Positions 34,816 to 43,197 are shown, counted from the stretch's first letter. The stretch: 64,000 nucleotides of DNA from DAIDKA01 sp049792815 (GCA_049792815.1 JBARBG010000140.1:35905-99904), one strand, 5' to 3'. Translations and numbers: made by a program. The notes: generated by a model not told the origin, from the sequence alone.

Positions 34816-36246
34816 CTATCTGACCCTGGCAAGCTTCACACCGTGACTCTGGAGTTCCAGTCCGACGACGCGCCCGTGAGCGTCGCGGTCGAACGTGATG
34901 ACCTCTTGACCACTGGTGAAATAAAACCGAGTTTCGGACAAGGCCGTGAGCTCCTCCTCATGATCCGCAATGACCGCGAAGAGCTTCCGGCCCCGGCGCA
35001 CGATCTCGACCGCCGGCCCTGCGTTCCCATAAGTCCCGACGCACTTCTGCAAATCGCTGGTCGAAACCCGCACTGCGCGCAGCACAGTGTCGGGATCCAG
35101 CTTCAAGGCCGCGTAGTCCACGCCGACGGCACGCCTGGTCGGCGCGAGCACCAATGCTTGCGTCAGGTATTGCGTGGCCTTCGCTGTGTCACCTTTGTCG
35201 AAGTACAGCCTGCCCGCGGTGAGCAGCGCATTGACACTATTCGGATATAGCTCAAGCGTGCGCAGGATTACCTGCTCCGATTCGTTGACGCGCTTCTGGC
35301 GGTACAACGGGATAGCAGGCGCAAGAAGCACATCTTCGGGAACCGCGACCGGAAATCCGAGGCGCGACGACAAAGCCGAGTAGTGCCTGTCGATGGCCGC
35401 AAGGCGGCCCTGCTCGTACAAAGCCACTGAATCGGCAACCGGCCAGCCGTCGAAAATGAACTGCAATCCATCGTAGGCACTGCGTAACGCAATGGTGCCG
35501 TGGGTTTCCTCAGGGTACCGTCGAAATGCGAAAGTCCAGTGCGGGTCACGTGAGGTCTGGCTCTGCAAGTATGCAGACAGCTGCCAGTTTCCGCTCAAGA
35601 GCTCTCCGGTCTCGTTCGCGGTGGTGAGGTAAATGCTGGCCGTGAGATCCTGGTGCTGCTCGAGGAATGCGTCGACGGTGCTGAGTAACTCGCGATCCTC
35701 GTCGTTAAGCGCGGGACTGTCGAGGATATAGCCTTTGAATACCTCAGGTGCCTTGACCAGTGCGTACAGCCCGAAGAGGCCTCCATTGGAGTGGGCGACG
35801 AGAATACGGTACGGCTGCGTGCGAAAATCGCGATCGAGCTTCGGGATCAGCTCGGTCGTGATGAACTTCAGGAAGTTTGCCGTACCGCTGCGTGGAGTAA
35901 ATGGAATCAGGTCGCGATTCCGATTGGTGTTCGGAATGCCGACGATCAGCAAGGAGGGAATAAGGCCTGCGCCGGCCAGAAGATCCGCGGTGGTGCTGGT
36001 GTGCTGGAAATCACTCTCTGCGTCCAGAACGACCAGCAGCGGGTAACGGGCGTTGCTGAGGTCGTAATCCGCGGGGCGATGCACGAAATAGCTGCGCGTC
36101 TCTCCCGTGGCTTGCGAGTGAAGCTCGAATCGCTCGCCGATCACGATTAAATGGCGGCTCTCAGCCGGCTGCGCGGCGTGGCACAGTCCTGCCAAGCCAA
36201 GCACCAACGTCGCCAAATAAGTCGTCAACGCCGAGCGAAGTTGCAT
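34816..36246 (-). CDS. Exported esterase with C-terminal TPR-like segment
   Basis: 476 residues with a signal peptide (LVLGLAGLCHAA). The N-terminal alpha/beta-hydrolase resembles the IroE/esterase D-like group: VHRPADYD, YPLLVVLDAESDF, nucleophile elbow VAHSNGGLFG and a late His in EETHGTIAL. From about residue 300 the sequence turns into helical repeats (LYPNSVNALLTAGRLYFDKGD, ATQYLTQALVLAP) typical of TPRs, then a small C-terminal beta domain. Likely a periplasmic ester hydrolase; substrate unknown. AGGGAAT lies upstream of the ATG. Codon use here looks less GC-biased than in the flanks. Confidence 0.8.
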   Translation of the reverse strand: MQLRSALTTYLATLVLGLAGLCHAAQPAESRHLIVIGERFELHSQATGETRSYFVHRPADYDLSNARYPLLVVLDAESDFQHTSTTADLLAGAGLIPSLLIVGIPNTNRNRDLIPFTPRSGTANFLKFITTELIPKLDRDFRTQPYRILVAHSNGGLFGLYALVKAPEVFKGYILDSPALNDEDRELLSTVDAFLEQHQDLTASIYLTTANETGELLSGNWQLSAYLQSQTSRDPHWTFAFRRYPEETHGTIALRSAYDGLQFIFDGWPVADSVALYEQGRLAAIDRHYSALSSRLGFPVAVPEDVLLAPAIPLYRQKRVNESEQVILRTLELYPNSVNALLTAGRLYFDKGDTAKATQYLTQALVLAPTRRAVGVDYAALKLDPDTVLRAVRVSTSDLQKCVGTYGNAGPAVEIVRRGRKLFAVIADHEEELTALSETRFYFTSGQEVITFDRDAHGRVVGLELQSHGVKLARVR

Positions 36247-36287
36247 GCCAATTCCCTCAGTTGAACTGCGCGCTTCCAGCGTATGAG

Positions 36288-37100
36288 TTATCGGGAGACG
36301 GTCTTTACTGGAGTGACCGGCACATGCAGCGCATGCAGGAAGTCAAGCGGCAGTAGCGCCGCTGCCCGGCCAGATTCGTTCGAGAAATTCAGTGCCAGTG
36401 AACCGGGGCTTCGTACCATGGGGTAGAACAAACTGCCGCTCCGAGTCTCGCCCGGAGCGAGAGTCAAAGGCAGCGACAGTCGCCGTCGGTTGAACTCGGT
36501 CATTACCGCATTCTTGTTGTGATGATTAATTCCGAGGACCGATAAATAGTACACGGGCAGGGCAGCTATCGTGACAACGGCGGCGCCGGCGATCGCAGGC
36601 GTGATGAATATGGCGGTTCCAGCTGCAGCAGACAGGGTGGCGGCTCCGGCGCCTACGATCAGGACTCCGGGCCCGGCAGCCCGCAAGAAAGCCTCACCAT
36701 GATCGCGGTATTCCTTCTCCAAATTTCTGCTCTGTTTTTCCAGTGTCCACGGGTCGCTGCCCGCGGCGTAGGGTGCTGCCTTAGAGTCAGCAAGAGTCGC
36801 GGATTCGATGGTGAGCGGCTGCTCGCCGTGATTTTCAATTGTAATGACGTATTCGTCCCACAGCGCTTCGCGCTTCCACGAACCCGGGGCGCCATAGCTG
36901 ACAAGACCAACAAGTGTCGCCTGCAACGGCGGCGATGACGGAATGGCGATATTGACAGGCTGTAGCGGTGGCGTGTTCTTCCTAGCGAGCTTGTATTTGG
37001 TGGCGACGCAGCCGCACTGAAGACACAGCACCAACGAGATAATTGCCGTTGTTGCGAAGGCAGACCGGCATCTCAACGATGGGCGTCGTGGGACGTTCAC
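36288..37100 (-). CDS. Putative lipoprotein of unknown function
   Basis: 270 residues from a GTG (37098-37100). A lipoprotein signal ends in LQCGC. An Ig-like beta region follows (NIAIPSSPP, WDEYVITIENHGEQPLTIESATL), then a central hydrophobic Gly/Ala-rich stretch (GVLIVGAGAATLSAAAGTAIFI) and a beta-rich C-terminus. I do not recognise the family. It is co-directional with and 41 bp upstream of the esterase gene. Base composition is less GC-rich than the window average. Confidence 0.62.
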   Translation of the reverse strand: MNVPRRPSLRCRSAFATTAIISLVLCLQCGCVATKYKLARKNTPPLQPVNIAIPSSPPLQATLVGLVSYGAPGSWKREALWDEYVITIENHGEQPLTIESATLADSKAAPYAAGSDPWTLEKQSRNLEKEYRDHGEAFLRAAGPGVLIVGAGAATLSAAAGTAIFITPAIAGAAVVTIAALPVYYLSVLGINHHNKNAVMTEFNRRRLSLPLTLAPGETRSGSLFYPMVRSPGSLALNFSNESGRAAALLPLDFLHALHVPVTPVKTVSR

Positions 37101-37214
37101 CTACTGAGCTTATACTCGTAAGATAACCACTTCCAGCGGCGCCAGGTTGTTGATTCAAAGAGCGCAAGCAGCGCTGCGTGCAAATCTCGCGGATGCCGCC
37201 CTGGACTCAAGGGG

Positions 37215-38249
37215 TCAGCGCACCAGGTCTCTATCGATGCTGCGAATGGATGGCCGGCCACTTAGGGCCATTGCCCAGGCCAGTTCATTCGTCAGCATCC
37301 GCAAGATCTCTAGCGCGCCCTGCGAACCATGAACGGCGAGACCCCACAGCACGGGTCTGCCAATAAGAACTGCGCGGGCACCAAGTGCCAAGCTTTTCAG
37401 CACGTCCGTACCCCGTCGAATCCCGCTATCGAGATACACCTCCAATTTGCCGTCCACCGCCGCAACGACCTCCGCAAGAGCGTCAATGCTCGCGATCGCG
37501 CCGTCGAGCTGTCTGCCGCCGTGATTCGAGACCACGACGGCCTCGGCGCCGTGATTTGCGGCAAGTACGGCATCCTCAGCCGTCAGGATGCCCTTTATTA
37601 CGAGGGGTAGATTGGTGAGCCTTCGAAGCCATTCGAAGTCGACCCAAGTGGCGGGCGCGCCGTCCAAGTACTCGCACGTGGCGAGTGGCAGCGCACTGAG
37701 ATTGCCGTTCAGCCACGGCAGCTCGTCCTCAGTTCGCAGGCTTCTCTCCTTGCGACCCCATCGTGGCGAGTCAACGGTCAACACAATCGCTCGACATCCG
37801 GTCGCCTCGGCTCGCCTGACCATGGCTTCTGATCGCTCCCGATCGCGGAACAGATACAGCTGAAACCAGACCGGGCACGTCGCGGCGGCGGCGATCTCTT
37901 CAATGGGTCGGGACGATGAAGTGCTTGCTACGAGGACGGTGTTCGCGGCTGACGCGGCGGTTGAGGTAGCGATTTCCGCATCCGGTGTGACAAACGCGTG
38001 CTGCCCTGTCGGTGCGATTAGAATCGGGGCGGAAATGGTGTGCCCAAGAACCGTCGTCGAAGTATCAATCCGCGAGACGTCAACGAGTAAATTGGGACGG
38101 ATTATGATTTTCTCGAATGAGGACCGATTTCGGGCGAGCGTCACTTCATCATCCGCGCCAGCGCAAATGTAATCCCATATCGCGGGCGGTAGCAGCTCAC
38201 GCGCCAGGTATTCGTAGTCAAAGACATTCAATGGCTTGGGTTCATTCAC
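37215..38249 (-). CDS. FMN-dependent alpha-hydroxy-acid oxidase/dehydrogenase
   Basis: 344 residues from a GTG (38247-38249) with AAGGA nine bases upstream. The FMN TIM-barrel family is clear: APTGQHAFV, the active-site SNHGGRQLDG (catalytic His) and DSGIRRGTDVLKSLALGA with IGRPVLWGL (FMN phosphate site). It oxidises an L-2-hydroxy acid such as lactate, glycolate or mandelate; the electron acceptor is unknown. It is 119 bp downstream of a radical SAM gene and may be co-transcribed. Composition is less GC-rich than neighbours, which is compatible with acquisition by transfer. Confidence 0.9.
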   Translation of the reverse strand: MNEPKPLNVFDYEYLARELLPPAIWDYICAGADDEVTLARNRSSFEKIIIRPNLLVDVSRIDTSTTVLGHTISAPILIAPTGQHAFVTPDAEIATSTAASAANTVLVASTSSSRPIEEIAAAATCPVWFQLYLFRDRERSEAMVRRAEATGCRAIVLTVDSPRWGRKERSLRTEDELPWLNGNLSALPLATCEYLDGAPATWVDFEWLRRLTNLPLVIKGILTAEDAVLAANHGAEAVVVSNHGGRQLDGAIASIDALAEVVAAVDGKLEVYLDSGIRRGTDVLKSLALGARAVLIGRPVLWGLAVHGSQGALEILRMLTNELAWAMALSGRPSIRSIDRDLVR

Positions 38250-38308
38250 GGTGCATCATCCTTAATCAAATGGAGCAGATCGCAGTGCCAGAGTGCGCAC
38301 TTGGCCAT
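38246..38308 (-). other. Candidate 20-codon leader ORF before the hydroxyacid oxidase
   Basis: A 20-residue frame (starts MAKCALWHC, ends KDDAP) terminates in a TGA that overlaps the GTG of the hydroxyacid oxidase as GTGA, the same coupling seen at other junctions in this window. It has no clear ribosome site of its own, and at this length chance is a real alternative. It could be a leader peptide or nothing. Confidence 0.2.
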
Positions 38309-38368
38309 TAATTGCGGATGGCGACTACATGGAGATTGCCGGCGACTGGGTATGTCGATTTGGCCACA

Positions 38369-39808
38369 TCATACCTTTGCTGTGCTGTCTTTGGTCGCAA
38401 TGGAATCTTCGACCAACTCTCGCGCCAGTCTGGGGCGACGCACCTCGCTCAGCACCGACTCGAGCAGTGGGAGTACTCTCGGCAGGCGCCGAGCGTGGAT
38501 GACCGCAGCCCACAGCGGCTCGCACTTCTTCCAACCCACCGCGTACGCGAGATGCTTGGCACGGTGTTGCCAGCCGTCGTGCTTGAGAGCGCCGCGCAGA
38601 ATGCTCCGACACTCGTAGAACCGCCGGTAGGCATGCCAGTAGCCGCGCTCCAGCTGCGTCGCCGTCAATCGTTTTGGCGCGTATACGACCTGGCGAGTGT
38701 CATAGCGCGCCCAGTCCTGATGCAGAATGCGTTGCTCGGCCGTAAGTTTCGCGTGCAGCGCCGTGCCGGGGTAGGGCGTCAGGATGTGGAATGTCGCCGT
38801 GGTGAGTCCCATGTCGACCGCCCAGTCCACGGTGCGGTCGAATACTCCAGCGTCGTCCTCGTCCAGTCCGAAGACAAAGCTGCCGTTGATCATGACGCCA
38901 AGCTCATGCAGGCGTCGGATCGCATCCCCATAATTGCGGTGCAGGTTCTGACGCTTATTGGCCGCTACAAGGTTGGCCTCCGAGAGGGTCTCGAAGCCAA
39001 CGAACAGACTACGCAAGCCCGCGCGGGCGGCCTGAGCGACGAGGTCGCCGCGCAGGATCGAGTCGACCGTTGCGGCACCCTGCCAGATGCGATCCATGCC
39101 GCGCATGCCGCGGAACAAATCGCTCGCGAATCGCTGATGGCCCAATATGTGGTCATCGAGAAAATAGAGGTGGCGTCCCGGCAGGCGCTGGATTTCCGCA
39201 AGTGCGTCGTCCACCGTCTGTGTGTAGAAGCCCCGGCCGCCGGCGAAGAACGCGTCCTTGTAGCAGAAGTCACAATGATGGGGGCAGCCGCGAGTGACCA
39301 CGATGGAGTTCGGGACGAGGTAGTGGGAACGCTTGATGAGGTCACGGCGAAGCGGTGGTACTCCAATGAGCGTGCGCCGCGCCGAGATGTAGCGCGGGCG
39401 TGGCGTACCGGCCCGGAAGTCTGCGAGAAACGCCGGCCAGGTGTCCTCCGCGGGTCCTAGAAAGATCGAATCAGCGTGGCGGGCGGCCTCCTCCGGCAAG
39501 GAGGTGACGTGCAATCCGCCAAGTGCCACATAGGTGCCGCGGGCGCGGTACCGATCGGCCAGGGCATAGGCGCGATAGGCGTTGGTGATGTAGACCTGGA
39601 TGACCGCCAGGTCGGGAGCATCGTCGTCCGGAAGCGCCTCGACGTGCTCGTCGTGGAGCTGTAGCTCGTCATCCTCACGAAAATACGCGGCGAGAGTTGC
39701 CAGCCCCAGCGGCGGAAACAGTGAGTACTTGATCGGCCGCCAGAACGGGCTGGTCGCCTCAGTCAGCGCCGGCAGAATCAGGGTCGCTCGCACTCGACGC
39801 AATGGCAT
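38369..39808 (-). CDS. B12-binding-domain radical SAM enzyme
   Basis: 479 residues from the ATG at 39806-39808; a GTG at 39844 would add 12 residues. The N-terminal half resembles a cobalamin-binding Rossmann domain (SLFPPLGLATLAAYF, VALGGLHVTSLPEEA). The radical SAM [4Fe-4S] motif is CPHHCDFC with Cys at about 175, 179 and 182, followed by LYFLDDHILG and FVGFETLSEANL. The C-terminus is helical. Class B enzymes methylate or rearrange unactivated carbons in hopanoid, tetrapyrrole, lipid or natural-product pathways. I cannot assign the substrate. It is divergent from a secreted-protein gene across a 133-bp gap that contains a palindrome. Confidence 0.9.
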   Translation of the reverse strand: MPLRRVRATLILPALTEATSPFWRPIKYSLFPPLGLATLAAYFREDDELQLHDEHVEALPDDDAPDLAVIQVYITNAYRAYALADRYRARGTYVALGGLHVTSLPEEAARHADSIFLGPAEDTWPAFLADFRAGTPRPRYISARRTLIGVPPLRRDLIKRSHYLVPNSIVVTRGCPHHCDFCYKDAFFAGGRGFYTQTVDDALAEIQRLPGRHLYFLDDHILGHQRFASDLFRGMRGMDRIWQGAATVDSILRGDLVAQAARAGLRSLFVGFETLSEANLVAANKRQNLHRNYGDAIRRLHELGVMINGSFVFGLDEDDAGVFDRTVDWAVDMGLTTATFHILTPYPGTALHAKLTAEQRILHQDWARYDTRQVVYAPKRLTATQLERGYWHAYRRFYECRSILRGALKHDGWQHRAKHLAYAVGWKKCEPLWAAVIHARRLPRVLPLLESVLSEVRRPRLARELVEDSIATKDSTAKV

Positions 39809-39856
39809 TTCGGCGAACTCGTTGGCTGCGCAGCTGGTGCACACTGTAACACAGAG

Positions 39857-39875
39857 TACTTTGCATCACAAAGTA
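39857..39875. promoter_or_regulatory. TACTTTG-n5-CAAAGTA palindrome
   Basis: A perfect 7-bp inverted repeat separated by five bases (39857-39863 and 39869-39875) lies in the gap between the divergent radical SAM gene and the exported-protein gene at 39942. It stands out against the GC-rich background. It is well placed to be a dimeric regulator's operator controlling both directions. Confidence 0.5.
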
Positions 39876-39941
39876 AACAGGCGCAGACGTGTGTTCACAT
39901 TCGCCTGGTGTAAGCTGAATGGCAGGGGGACAACGAAAGTC

Positions 39942-40760
39942 ATGCAAAGAGCAGTTTTGCGCTCGCTCGGAATCCTGGTCATGTGTTGCAGTCCTGCGAT
40001 TGGCCTGGCGCAGTGGCTCGGATACCCCACCCCGGGAATACCGCGCTTGGCAAACGGAGCTCCGGACATGAAAGCGCCCGCGCCGCGCACCCGTGACGGC
40101 AAGCCCGACTTTTCCGGCATATGGTTTGCCAACGTCCCGGCCAAGGACTACTGCAAGGAAAAGGATTGCATCCAGGAAGAGCGCATGGCTCGCGAGCAGA
40201 TCAATCTGGGCATCAAAATGCAGGGCGGCCTGCCCTACACGCAGTGGTCGAAGCAGCAGATGGTGAAACGGCGCGCCCATGGCGGCCGGAGTGATCCGCA
40301 CACCTACTGCAAGCCGCCAAACTACCCGCGCGCCTGGACTCTTCCGCAACACACCAAGATCATCCAGACACCCCAGGAGGTGGTGATGCTGCATGAATTC
40401 AATGCCGCTTACCGAGAAGTGTACTTGGATGGCCGGCCCTTACCGGTGGATCCGAATCCAACCTGGAATGGGTACTCGACAGCGCATTGGGACAAGGACA
40501 CGTTGGTGATCGAGACCAGCGGGATTCGCGATGACATGTGGCTGGATATTCAGGGCAGTCCGATTACCGAAGCAGCGCGCGTGACCGAGAGGCTGAGGCG
40601 GGTCAACTTCGGTCTCATGCAGGTCGAGATTTCCGTAAACGACCCCCGGGCATACACCAGGCCCTGGTCGGTCACGATCGAAATGGCGCTCCAGGTGGAT
40701 ACCCAGATGCTCGAGGAGATCTGCCTGGACAACGAGCAGGACGTGAAGCTCTACAGGTAG
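39942..40760 (+). CDS. Exported protein of unknown function
   Basis: 272 residues with a short signal peptide (SLGILVMCCSPAIGLAQ). The mature start APRTRDGKPDFSGIWFAN and the later WNGYSTAHWDKDTLVIETSG belong to a pattern I associate with uncharacterised periplasmic proteins that travel with DUF6152 genes; I cannot assign a reaction. Two Cys pairs (DYCKEKDC, and CKPP with EEICLD) could form disulfides. The DUF6152-type gene follows 23 bp downstream. Confidence 0.72.
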   Translation: MQRAVLRSLGILVMCCSPAIGLAQWLGYPTPGIPRLANGAPDMKAPAPRTRDGKPDFSGIWFANVPAKDYCKEKDCIQEERMAREQINLGIKMQGGLPYTQWSKQQMVKRRAHGGRSDPHTYCKPPNYPRAWTLPQHTKIIQTPQEVVMLHEFNAAYREVYLDGRPLPVDPNPTWNGYSTAHWDKDTLVIETSGIRDDMWLDIQGSPITEAARVTERLRRVNFGLMQVEISVNDPRAYTRPWSVTIEMALQVDTQMLEEICLDNEQDVKLYR

Positions 40761-40783
40761 CCGTGTCCGGAGTCACATCAATC

Positions 40784-41203
40784 ATGCAGAAACATCGGTT
40801 CAGTAGGGTCATCGTGGCCGGTATCGCCTTGGCAGCGGTATCCGCGGCATGGGCTCATCACTCCCAGTCGGAATTCAATTTCAAGACAGTCGTGGAAGTG
40901 GAGGGCCAGGTCACCAAGCTTGACTGGAGGAGCCCTCATGCACGGTTGTATGTCGACGTGGTCGATGAGCAGGGCAAGACAGTCAATTGGAATTTCGAGC
41001 TGCCCAGCCCAATGACCCTGATGCGCAGAGGGTGGAAGCGCAACTCACTGAAGCCGGGTGATCACGTCAAGGTCAAAGGGGCCAGGGCGCGCCACTTTCC
41101 GGACATCGCCTATGCGAGCGTGATCAGGGATGCCAGCGGCAAGCCTCTCTTCACGGGTGTTACCCAGATTTATGAACCGGAGTCGGAATCAAGGAGTCCT
41201 TAG
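40784..41203 (+). CDS. Exported DUF6152-type protein
   Basis: 139 residues with a signal peptide ending near AWAHH. The mature N-terminus HHSQSEF, followed by VVEVEGQVTKLDWRSPHARL and LKPGDHVKVKGARAR, fits the small OB-like periplasmic DUF6152 family. Function is not known. It is in an operon with the preceding exported protein. A strong ribosome site (AAGGAG, 41191-41196) sits within its last codons and points to a further gene that is now only ten codons long. Confidence 0.78.
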   Translation: MQKHRFSRVIVAGIALAAVSAAWAHHSQSEFNFKTVVEVEGQVTKLDWRSPHARLYVDVVDEQGKTVNWNFELPSPMTLMRRGWKRNSLKPGDHVKVKGARARHFPDIAYASVIRDASGKPLFTGVTQIYEPESESRSP

Positions 41204-41204
41204 C

Positions 41205-41237
41205 ATGATCACCCGCGCGGTTCGCAGGCCAGGCTGA
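41205..41237 (+). pseudogene. Ten-codon gene stump after the DUF6152 gene
   Basis: ATG at 41205 has AAGGAG eight bases upstream, inside the end of the preceding gene, as in a normal operon. The frame reads MITRAVRRPG and then stops at 41235-41237, four bases before the convergent aldo/keto reductase. The basic start looks like the opening of a signal peptide. The simplest reading is the 5' remnant of a third operon gene lost by deletion; a genuine micro-peptide is less likely. Confidence 0.35.
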
Positions 41238-41240
41238 GGG

Positions 41241-42200
41241 CTACTTCTCGCTGTCGAGGTGCTCGAGCGCAGCCGCCGGATACCGGCTGCCGGCGGCGGC
41301 ATCGGCCGGAATGGCCTGCGTCAGCGCCTCAAGCTGCTCTGCCGTGAGTTGCAGCGACAGCGCGCCCAGGGCCTCGGTGAGCTGCTTGCGGGTGCGCGAC
41401 CCGACCAGGGGAATGATGTCAGTGCCCTGCGCCGCGACCCACGCGATGGCCACCTGGGCGACACTGGCGCCGATCGATTCGGCGACGCTGCGCAGCCTTT
41501 CAACCAGCGCCAGGTTGGTGGTGAGGTTCTCGCCCTGGAAACGTGGGCTGAAGGCACGAAAATCCCGGCCCTGGGCAGAAGTGCCGGTCCAGTGTCCGCT
41601 GATCAGCCCGCGCGACAGCACGCCATAGGCGGTGATGTCGATACCGAGCTCACGGCAGGTGGGCAGGATCTGCGCCTCGATGCCGCGCGAGATCAATGAG
41701 TACTCGATCTGCAGATCGCAGATGGGATGCACGGCGGCGGCGCGTCGCAGCGTCGCCGCGCCAACCTCCGACAGCCCCACATGGCGCACATAGCCCGCCT
41801 TGATGAGATCGGCGATGGTGCCCACCGTCTCCTCGATGGGCACCCCCGTATCAAGCCGTGCGGGGCGATAGATATCGATGTAGTCCGTACCCAGACGCTG
41901 CAGCGAGTAGCTGAGGAAATTGCGGATGGCAGCGGGGCGGCTGTCGTTGCCCAGCCAGGCCCCGTCCGGTCCGCGCAGCGCGCCGAACTTCACGCTGATT
42001 TGCACCTGGTCGCGCGCCCGGCCGACCAGCGCATCACGGATCAGCAGCTCGTTGTGCCCCATGCCGTAGAAGTCGCCGGTGTCCAGCAGCGTGATGCCGG
42101 CCGCGAGCGCCGCATGGATGGTGGCGATGCCCTCGGCGCGGTCGCTGGGCCCATACATGCCCGACATGCCCATGCAGCCGAGCCCGATGAGCTTGTTCAT
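41241..42200 (-). CDS. Aldo/keto reductase
   Basis: 319 residues with the family TIM-barrel pattern: LGCMGMSGMYG, LLDTGDFYGMGHNE (catalytic Asp and Tyr), ISVKFG (Lys) and the C-terminal NADPH site IIPLVGSRTRKQL. The His of the catalytic tetrad, normally in a YYQHR-like stretch, is replaced: the segment reads IDIYRPARLD. A subgroup with this sequence exists, so activity may be altered rather than lost. It follows the dienelactone hydrolase gene by 5 bp, so the two are one transcription unit. Substrate unknown. Confidence 0.9.
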   Translation of the reverse strand: MNKLIGLGCMGMSGMYGPSDRAEGIATIHAALAAGITLLDTGDFYGMGHNELLIRDALVGRARDQVQISVKFGALRGPDGAWLGNDSRPAAIRNFLSYSLQRLGTDYIDIYRPARLDTGVPIEETVGTIADLIKAGYVRHVGLSEVGAATLRRAAAVHPICDLQIEYSLISRGIEAQILPTCRELGIDITAYGVLSRGLISGHWTGTSAQGRDFRAFSPRFQGENLTTNLALVERLRSVAESIGASVAQVAIAWVAAQGTDIIPLVGSRTRKQLTEALGALSLQLTAEQLEALTQAIPADAAAGSRYPAAALEHLDSEK

Positions 42201-42205
42201 GATTT

Positions 42206-43084
42206 CTATGCCAGCGCCTTCCCGAAGACCGCGAGCAACCGCGACCAGGCTTTTTCGGCCGCATCATGGTCGTAGACGGCAGTGTCGGGCGGGCACCAGC
42301 CGTGCTTGGTACCGGTGTACACCTCGACCTCGTGTGGCAGTCCCGCGGCTGCGAAGGCGGCATTCAGCGTGTCCTTGGCCTTCGGATCCTGCATGTCGTC
42401 GCTGGCGGCGATGGCGATGAGCGCGCTCGCCTTCATCTTGGGTATGAGAAGGTGCGGGCTGTCCGGCATGGTGGTGGCCAAGGCTGCGCCGTGGAAAGTG
42501 GCGATGGCGCCGACGCGATCGGGGAACTGCGCGGCCATGCGGAAGGTGTAGGGACCGCCCATGCAGTAGCCGGTGGTTCCCATTTTCTTCTTCTTGTCCA
42601 CCGAGGGCTGCTGGTCCAGCCAGGGCACGAAGGTTCCGGCATCCGTCGCCGCCGTCTTGGGCGACAGTGACCCCATCTGCCCCACCAGCTTGGTGCGCGT
42701 TGCGGGGTCATTGAAATCCGGATGATCGGGCGAGGTCGGGGCCTTCTGTATTCTGTAGAAGGGATTGATGACCAGCACCGAGTAGCCCGACTCGGCGAGC
42801 CGCGTGGCCATCTGCTTGAACGCGGGACGCAGGCCGAAGATGTCCGGCCAGATCAGCACGGCAGGGTGCTTGCCTTTGGCAGGATGCGCGAAAAAGGCAT
42901 CGCAGGTCCCATCCGGGGTCTTGATGTCGACATCGGCACCGGTGGTGTCCGCGGCATAGGCGCCCGCCGGCACCAGTGACAACAGCCCGGCGCCCAGGGA
43001 GACGGCGCCAAATTGGCGTCGCGACAGGGTGGCGGCCCGGCGCTGGTACTGCACCATTTCATCAAAGTCGTCTTGCTCGCACAT
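42206..43084 (-). CDS. Tat-exported dienelactone hydrolase family protein
   Basis: 292 residues from the ATG at 43082-43084, with AGGAG nine bases upstream. A twin-arginine signal (LSRRQFGAVSLGAGLLSLV) is followed by an alpha/beta-hydrolase with the DLH triad: Cys in GYCMGGPY, Asp in AASDDMQD and His in GTKHGWCPP. The family hydrolyses dienelactones and other activated esters or lactones. The classical enzymes are cytosolic; export suggests lactone hydrolysis in the periplasm, possibly of products of the divergent quinohaemoprotein 113 bp away. Confidence 0.9.
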   Translation of the reverse strand: MCEQDDFDEMVQYQRRAATLSRRQFGAVSLGAGLLSLVPAGAYAADTTGADVDIKTPDGTCDAFFAHPAKGKHPAVLIWPDIFGLRPAFKQMATRLAESGYSVLVINPFYRIQKAPTSPDHPDFNDPATRTKLVGQMGSLSPKTAATDAGTFVPWLDQQPSVDKKKKMGTTGYCMGGPYTFRMAAQFPDRVGAIATFHGAALATTMPDSPHLLIPKMKASALIAIAASDDMQDPKAKDTLNAAFAAAGLPHEVEVYTGTKHGWCPPDTAVYDHDAAEKAWSRLLAVFGKALA

Positions 43085-43197
43085 GCTCGCTCTCCTGTTG
43101 ACCGCAGCGTGGGGGGCGGACGCAGAGTCTGGCGTTGCGTTGGCAACCGCGCAAGCCCGGTGCAAACTGCGCGGGCTGGATACATCTGGGGGATACC

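Noticed and set aside
37215..39808. Mycofactocin biosynthesis cluster
   Set aside because: No precursor peptide, chaperone or SPASM-type radical SAM protein is present; the radical SAM enzyme is of the B12-binding class.
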